A DNA stretch of 10,061 nt from Paracoccaceae bacterium (GTDB taxonomy: Bacteria > Pseudomonadota > Alphaproteobacteria > Rhodobacterales > Rhodobacteraceae): positions 1 to 10,061 of the forward strand of contig SKOX01000432.1 of NCBI GenBank assembly GCA_007119835.1, given 5' to 3'. The position numbers and the translations under genes were made by a program. A model generated the notes under the pieces. The model had not been told where the DNA came from. It searched no databases and saw nothing but the letters and a program-made list of their open reading frames with translations. Below are positions 6,840 through 10,061 of this stretch, piece after piece. Each line of letters starts with the position of its first letter. Within the stretch, counting starts at the first letter, position 1.

Positions 6840-7961
6840 ATGGGGCCCGTCGAGATCGCCGCGCGGCTGATCCGGTTCGACACGATCAACCCGCCGGGGC
6901 GCGAGCGGCCCTGCCTCGAATGGATCGCGGGGCTGCTCGAGCCGGCGGGCTTCACACTCGCCTGGCAGGAGCTCGGGCCGGAGCGGGCCAATCTCGTGGC
7001 AAGCCTTCCCGCGACAGGAGCGGCCGCGCGAGCGCCGCTCGTCCTCTCGGGCCATGTCGACACCGTCCCGCTCGGCGCCGCCCGCTGGTCGGTACCAACT
7101 CAGGAGGGCCTCATCGAGGGCGGACGGCTTCACGGGCGGGGCGCGAGCGACATGAAGTCGGGGGTTGCGGCGATCGTTGCCGCGGCGATCGAGGCGGCGT
7201 CGTGGCGCGACAGGCGAGTGGAGCTGCGCCTCGTCCTTAGCGCCGGCGAGGAGACCGGCTGCGAGGGCGCCCTCGCGCTCGCGGCGGAGCCGTCCCTGCT
7301 CGGGACGGCGGGCGCGCTGGTCGTTGCCGAGCCGACGGACAATCGGCCGCTCCTCGGGCACAAGGGCGCACTCTGGCTGAGGCTCGAGCATCACGGCGTG
7401 ACCGCGCACGGCTCCTCGCCGGAGCTCGGCGACAACGCGATCTTCCGCGCCTGCGCAAGCGTCGCGCGGCTGAGGGAGATCGACTTCGCTGGGGTGGAGC
7501 ATCCCGTGATGGGGCGGCCGAGCCTCAATGTCGGGACGATGCAGGCGGGGATGAACGTCAACTCGGTGCCCGATCGGGCCGCGCTCGGCGTCGATATCAG
7601 GACGGTGACGGGTCAGACCAATGCCGGCGCGCGGGCGCTCGTGGCCGAGGTGGTCGGGCCGGAGGTGGAGATAGAGACGCTGACCGACATGGCGCCGGTC
7701 TATACCGAGCCGGACGACAGCTGGATGGCCGAGACGCGCGCGCTCGCCGCGGAGGTCACCGGGGTCTCGGCCGGGGCGGAGACGGCGCGCTTCTTCACCG
7801 ACGCTTCGGTCCTCAAGTCGGCCTTCGGAAACCCGCCGACCCTAATCATGGGCCCCGGGCCGGCGTCGCTCGCCCACCAGACCGACGAATGGTGCGACAC
7901 GGGCGCGATCGAGGCCTGCACGCGAGCCTTCGCCGCCATCGCAGGCAGGTACCTGGCATGA
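6840..7961 (+). CDS. M20 family metallo-deacylase/peptidase (ArgE/DapE-like)
   Basis: A cytoplasmic di-zinc hydrolase of the ArgE/DapE/CPG2 group, which cleaves amide bonds of N-acyl amino acids or small peptides. It has 373 residues, normal for the family. The binuclear site is intact: H72 in SGHVDTVP, bridging D104 in GRGASDMKSG, E138 (next to catalytic E137 in SAGEETG), E164 in VAEPT, and H346 in ASLAHQTDEW; D74 supports the first zinc ligand. H190 in TAHGS matches the histidine that reaches across the dimer. GGGAG at 6826-6830 lies 9 bases before the ATG, or 6 before an in-frame GTG at 6837 that could also start it. It follows the ATPase gene by 14 bases and overlaps the amidase by 4. Acting on imported acylated compounds is inferred from this placement; ArgE, DapE and N-carbamoyl or carboxypeptidase activities cannot be separated by eye. 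Confidence 0.93.
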   Translation: MGPVEIAARLIRFDTINPPGRERPCLEWIAGLLEPAGFTLAWQELGPERANLVASLPATGAAARAPLVLSGHVDTVPLGAARWSVPTQEGLIEGGRLHGRGASDMKSGVAAIVAAAIEAASWRDRRVELRLVLSAGEETGCEGALALAAEPSLLGTAGALVVAEPTDNRPLLGHKGALWLRLEHHGVTAHGSSPELGDNAIFRACASVARLREIDFAGVEHPVMGRPSLNVGTMQAGMNVNSVPDRAALGVDIRTVTGQTNAGARALVAEVVGPEVEIETLTDMAPVYTEPDDSWMAETRALAAEVTGVSAGAETARFFTDASVLKSAFGNPPTLIMGPGPASLAHQTDEWCDTGAIEACTRAFAAIAGRYLA

Positions 7962-9181
7962 ACGGGACGGATCCGGCCGGGTTGAGCGCACGCGCGATCG
8001 CGGAGGCGGTGCGCGAGGGGCGGCTCCCGGCGCGGGAGGTGGCGGAAGCCTGCCTCGCGCGGGCGGCGGCCGAGGCCGTGGACGCACGGGGCCCGCGCGG
8101 GCTCATCGCCGGCGTTCCTGTCGGGGTAAAGGATATCGTGGAGACCCATGATCTGCCGAACGAATGCGGCTCGCCCATCCATGCCGGCCGGATGACGGGA
8201 CGGGATGCGGCCTGCGTCGCGGCTTTGCGGGCGGAGGGGGGCGTCGTGCTTGGCAAGACGGCGACGACGGAGTTCGCCGCATACACGCCAACGCGCACGA
8301 GGAACCCGCACGACCCCAGGCACACGCCAGGCGGCTCCTCCTCGGGCTCGGCGGCGGCGGTGGCAGACTTCCAGGTGCCGCTCGCCATCGGCACCCAGAC
8401 GGCAGGCTCGGTGATCCGCCCGGCAAGCTTCTGCGGCGTCGTCGGCTTCAAGCCGACCTTCGGCATAATCGACGTCGCCGGCGTCCAGCCCTTTGCGGCC
8501 AGTCTCGACACGGTCGGCGTCTTCGCCCGCGACGTTTCCGATGCCGCCCTCTTCGTGGCGGCGATGGTGGGCTGGCCCGAGCTCGCGGAAACCGCCCCGG
8601 CACCGCCGCGGCGGGTGCGGGTCGTGCGCGCGCCGCGCTGGCAGGCGGCGACGGAGGAGGCAGAGGCGGCGCTCGACCGCGTGGCCGCGACCTTCGCCAA
8701 TGAGGGTATCGACGTGGACGAGGCCGATCTGCCGGAAGGCTTCGACGAGTTCGTCGACGTCCAGGACCGGCTGCAAGTCTACGAAGGGCACCGGGCGCTG
8801 CGCTGGGAGCGCGAGGTACTGCCCGACATGCTTTCGGAGGGGCTGCGGGACCACTTCGCGCGCGCCGAGGCGATGTCCTTCGACGAGTATCTGGACCTGC
8901 GCGCCCGCCAGGTAGCGTGGCGGCGACACATTGACGATCGCCTCGCGGACGGCGAGCTATGGCTTACTCTGAGCGCGCCGGGTGAAGCGCCCGAGGGGCT
9001 GGCCTCGACAGGGGATCCCGTCTTCTGCCGCGCCTGGACCTTCCTTCATCTGCCCTGCCTCGGCCTTCCGGCGGGCAAGGGGCCGAAGGGACTCCCGCTC
9101 GGAGTCCAGCTCGTCGGGCGCCGCTTCGGCGACGGGGCTGTCGTTGCGGCGGCCAGCTGGTTCGAAACGCGGTTGGGTTGA
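7958..9181 (+). CDS. Amidase-signature family amidase
   Basis: A probable cytoplasmic amide hydrolase with the Ser-cisSer-Lys triad: K58 in VPVGVKD, cis-Ser S127 in GGSSSGSA, nucleophile S151 in GTQTAGSVIRPA. Spacing (69 and 24 residues) equals that of studied family members, supporting these assignments. The usual TGGS around the nucleophile is TAGS here, as in a known branch of the family. It has 407 residues, short beside the usual 450-500, with a compact C-terminal part that still contains the conserved late segments GDPVFCRAW and GLPLGVQLVG. The ATG overlaps the previous gene's stop (ATGA), so it is co-translated with the M20 enzyme. Substrate unknown; a role in releasing ammonia or an amine from the imported compound is inference. 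Confidence 0.92.
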   Translation: MNGTDPAGLSARAIAEAVREGRLPAREVAEACLARAAAEAVDARGPRGLIAGVPVGVKDIVETHDLPNECGSPIHAGRMTGRDAACVAALRAEGGVVLGKTATTEFAAYTPTRTRNPHDPRHTPGGSSSGSAAAVADFQVPLAIGTQTAGSVIRPASFCGVVGFKPTFGIIDVAGVQPFAASLDTVGVFARDVSDAALFVAAMVGWPELAETAPAPPRRVRVVRAPRWQAATEEAEAALDRVAATFANEGIDVDEADLPEGFDEFVDVQDRLQVYEGHRALRWEREVLPDMLSEGLRDHFARAEAMSFDEYLDLRARQVAWRRHIDDRLADGELWLTLSAPGEAPEGLASTGDPVFCRAWTFLHLPCLGLPAGKGPKGLPLGVQLVGRRFGDGAVVAAASWFETRLG

Positions 9182-9184
9182 ACC

Positions 9185-9358
9185 GTGGCGCGACAGACGC
9201 GCTGCCTCGCCTGCGGGGCCCCGGTCGGGCGCTACCGCGCGACCTGCCCCGTCTGCGGCGCAGTCCAGCCGCAGAAGCGCATCGGCAGCACGATCGGCCT
9301 CGGAGTCCTGATCGTGGGGCTCCTGATCTTCACGATCTGGGCGATCGTCCGGGCATGA
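9185..9358 (+). CDS. Small membrane-anchored zinc-ribbon protein
   Basis: A 57-residue protein of no recognised name. Residues 7-24 form a zinc ribbon with two CxxC knuckles (C7/C10 in CLAC, C21/C24 in CPVC, ten residues between them). Residues about 33-55 are one hydrophobic helix (STIGLGVLIVGLLIFTIWAI), followed by a short basic end. A cytoplasmic ribbon with a single membrane anchor is the simplest topology. It starts with GTG one codon after the amidase stop, in the same frame, which suggests reinitiation. The Shine-Dalgarno match is poor (GGGTTG). The knuckle spacing, the adjacent helix and the tight placement make chance unlikely, but no homologue was recognised and no function is proposed. 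Confidence 0.72.
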   Translation: MARQTRCLACGAPVGRYRATCPVCGAVQPQKRIGSTIGLGVLIVGLLIFTIWAIVRA

Positions 9359-9382
9359 GGTCGCTTGCGCTTGAGCCGCGTC

Positions 9383-9562
9383 GGCGATGGGGCCTGTCAG
9401 GATGTGCCCGGGCAGCATCCGCTCCGCGCGGGCTTGGATGTCGTGCAGGGCATGAGGAACGTGGAAGCCCTCCGGTGGCAGGCAGTCGGGGCCTCCGGCG
9501 AGCGTTTCGACCGTCACCGTGTCGCCGTCGACGACTGTCGGGACCGGCGCCAGCGTGGGGTC
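9383..9562 (-). pseudogene. Remnant of an acetamidase/formamidase-family gene (N-terminal part)
   Basis: Read on the minus strand, about 60 codons match the start of the FmdA/AmdA family: DPTLAPVPTVVDGDTVTVET, then AGGPDCLPPEGFHVP and PGHILTGPIA. Intact family members are roughly 300 residues or more and continue after LTGP with a segment like AVxGAEPGDVLEV; here the frame goes on with unrelated residues (DAAQAQATS). The extreme N-terminus is lost where IS3 sequence begins, and the rest of the gene is absent. It points toward the zinc-ribbon gene and ends about 25 bases from it. The family enzymes hydrolyse formamide, acetamide and similar short amides, a theme shared with the neighbouring amidase. 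The match is made from memory of family sequences, not a search. Confidence 0.7.
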
Positions 9563-9904
9563 GCCAGAACCTAAGGACCGCGCCAGCGAAGCCCGTGAAC
9601 CCGAAAGCTGCCGGTGAGAAGGCGGTGAAGGACATCCGCCGCGCGACGCGGAAGCGGCACTCGGCGGAAGAGAAGATCGCCATCGTGCTCGCCGGCCTGC
9701 GCGGTGAGGACAGCATCGCGGAGCTCTGCCGGCGCGAGGGTATCGCGCAGAGCCTCTACTACAGCTGGTCGAAGGAGTTCCTGGAGGCCGGCAAGAAGCG
9801 CCTGGGGGGCGACATGGCGCGGCAGGCGACGAGCGGGAAGGTCAAGGACCTGCGGGCCGAGGCGGCCGCGCTCAAGGAGGCCGTGGCGGACCTCACCCTC
9901 GAGA
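9563..9904 (+). mobile_element. Truncated IS3-family insertion sequence
   Basis: Between the acetamidase remnant and a second junction near 9904 lies the left part of an IS3-type element containing most of orfA. No clear terminal inverted repeat beginning with TG was found at the left side, and only about 30-60 bases separate the remnant from the orfA start, so the left end may itself be trimmed. The slippery region of orfA and all of orfB are missing from the window. Limits are approximate, set by where homology on either side stops. Confidence 0.65.
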
Positions 9905-9975
9905 AAAATTCGGGTTCCAGCCTTGTCAATCCCGCACTGGTTCAGGGCTCCGAATCCAAGTCAGGCGGGCTGTGA
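9595..9975 (+). pseudogene. IS3-family transposase OrfA, 3'-truncated
   Basis: Encodes the DNA-binding subunit of an IS3-type transposase. Starting at GTG 9595 (GTG 9625 is also possible), residues about 16-70 form the Tnp_1 helix-turn-helix, recognisable by HSAEEKIAIVLAGLRGEDSI and ELCRREGIAQSLYYSWSKEF. Residues about 84-103 form the leucine-zipper-like helix ending ADLTLE. Intact relatives continue with NRLLKKS and the frameshift site into OrfB. Here the frame runs instead into unrelated residues (KNSGSSLVNPALV) and stops at 9975. OrfB is absent, so the element cannot encode a functional transposase from this copy. The open frame extends upstream to 9178 but that part is non-homologous. Confidence 0.8.
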
Positions 9976-10061
9976 GGAGAGGATGGCATCGAGGTAGCCG
10001 GTGTCCCATCCTGCGACCTTCCTCCGGGATTTGATGGATCGCTTCTCCTTGGCGGCGCGGA
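9961..10061 (-). CDS. C-terminal end of an unidentified protein, cut by the window edge
   Basis: On the minus strand 32 codons run from the window end to a TGA at 9963-9961. They encode a basic stretch (KEKRSIKSRRKVAGWDTGYL) and a short tail ending SSQPA. The following 56 bases are non-coding and lead to the junction with truncated OrfA. That layout, a basic C-terminus, a stop, then about 50 bases to a sequence boundary, suits the end of another insertion sequence, but I do not recognise the family and no inverted repeat can be verified without the far end. It could also be chance coding in GC-rich DNA. Confidence 0.4.
   Translation of the reverse strand, partial: RAAKEKRSIKSRRKVAGWDTGYLDAILSSQPA

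Noticed and set aside
9178..9594. Upstream open extension of the IS3 OrfA frame
   Set aside because: The frame overlaps the zinc-ribbon gene and the acetamidase remnant in other frames and has no transposase similarity.
1..10061. CRISPR arrays, tRNA or rRNA genes, tandem repeats, phage or defence modules
   Set aside because: No regularly spaced repeats, cloverleaf-like stretches, rRNA-like segments or defence-family motifs were seen on either strand.

Overview
The window is GC-rich DNA (codon third positions mostly G or C). Its gene style and the IS3-type transposase fragment fit an alphaproteobacterium; I infer this from composition and family resemblance and make no species call. It carries one coherent uptake-and-hydrolysis locus, with decayed mobile DNA at its right end.

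Left part (1-1062): a short stretch with no assignable gene, then a strong hairpin (125-151), then an XRE/cupin regulator on the minus strand (202-828). The regulator is divergent from everything to its right. The control region between them holds a perfect dyad (ATGCAA-N5-TTGCAT, 885-901) and a nearby 8-bp palindrome, which together are the best operator candidate. It also holds a GC-rich leader hairpin.

Central part (1063-6825): a complete peptide/nickel-type (Dpp/Opp) ABC importer in the order binding protein, two permeases, two ATPases. A perfect 10-bp hairpin sits between the binding-protein and first permease genes. A 187-bp gap with two tandem hairpins separates the second permease from the first ATPase. 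Both are plausible points of differential expression. The two ATPase genes overlap by 4 bp.

Right-central part (6840-9358): an M20 metallo-deacylase/peptidase, an amidase-signature amidase overlapping it by 4 bp, and a 57-residue protein made of a CxxC...CxxC zinc ribbon plus one membrane helix. The small gene starts one codon after the amidase stop, in the same frame. The likely logic is regulator-controlled import of a small acylated or amidated compound (a peptide, N-acyl amino acid or related amide), followed by cytoplasmic hydrolysis of C-N bonds by the two enzymes. The substrate cannot be read from the sequence.

Right edge (9359-10061): about 60 codons of an acetamidase/formamidase-family gene survive on the minus strand. 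The remnant abuts a truncated IS3-family OrfA, which loses homology near 9904, where unrelated sequence begins. That sequence carries the C-terminal tail of an unidentified minus-strand reading frame running off the window. This looks like successive insertion and deletion events at the end of a catabolic cluster that once may have held another amide hydrolase.
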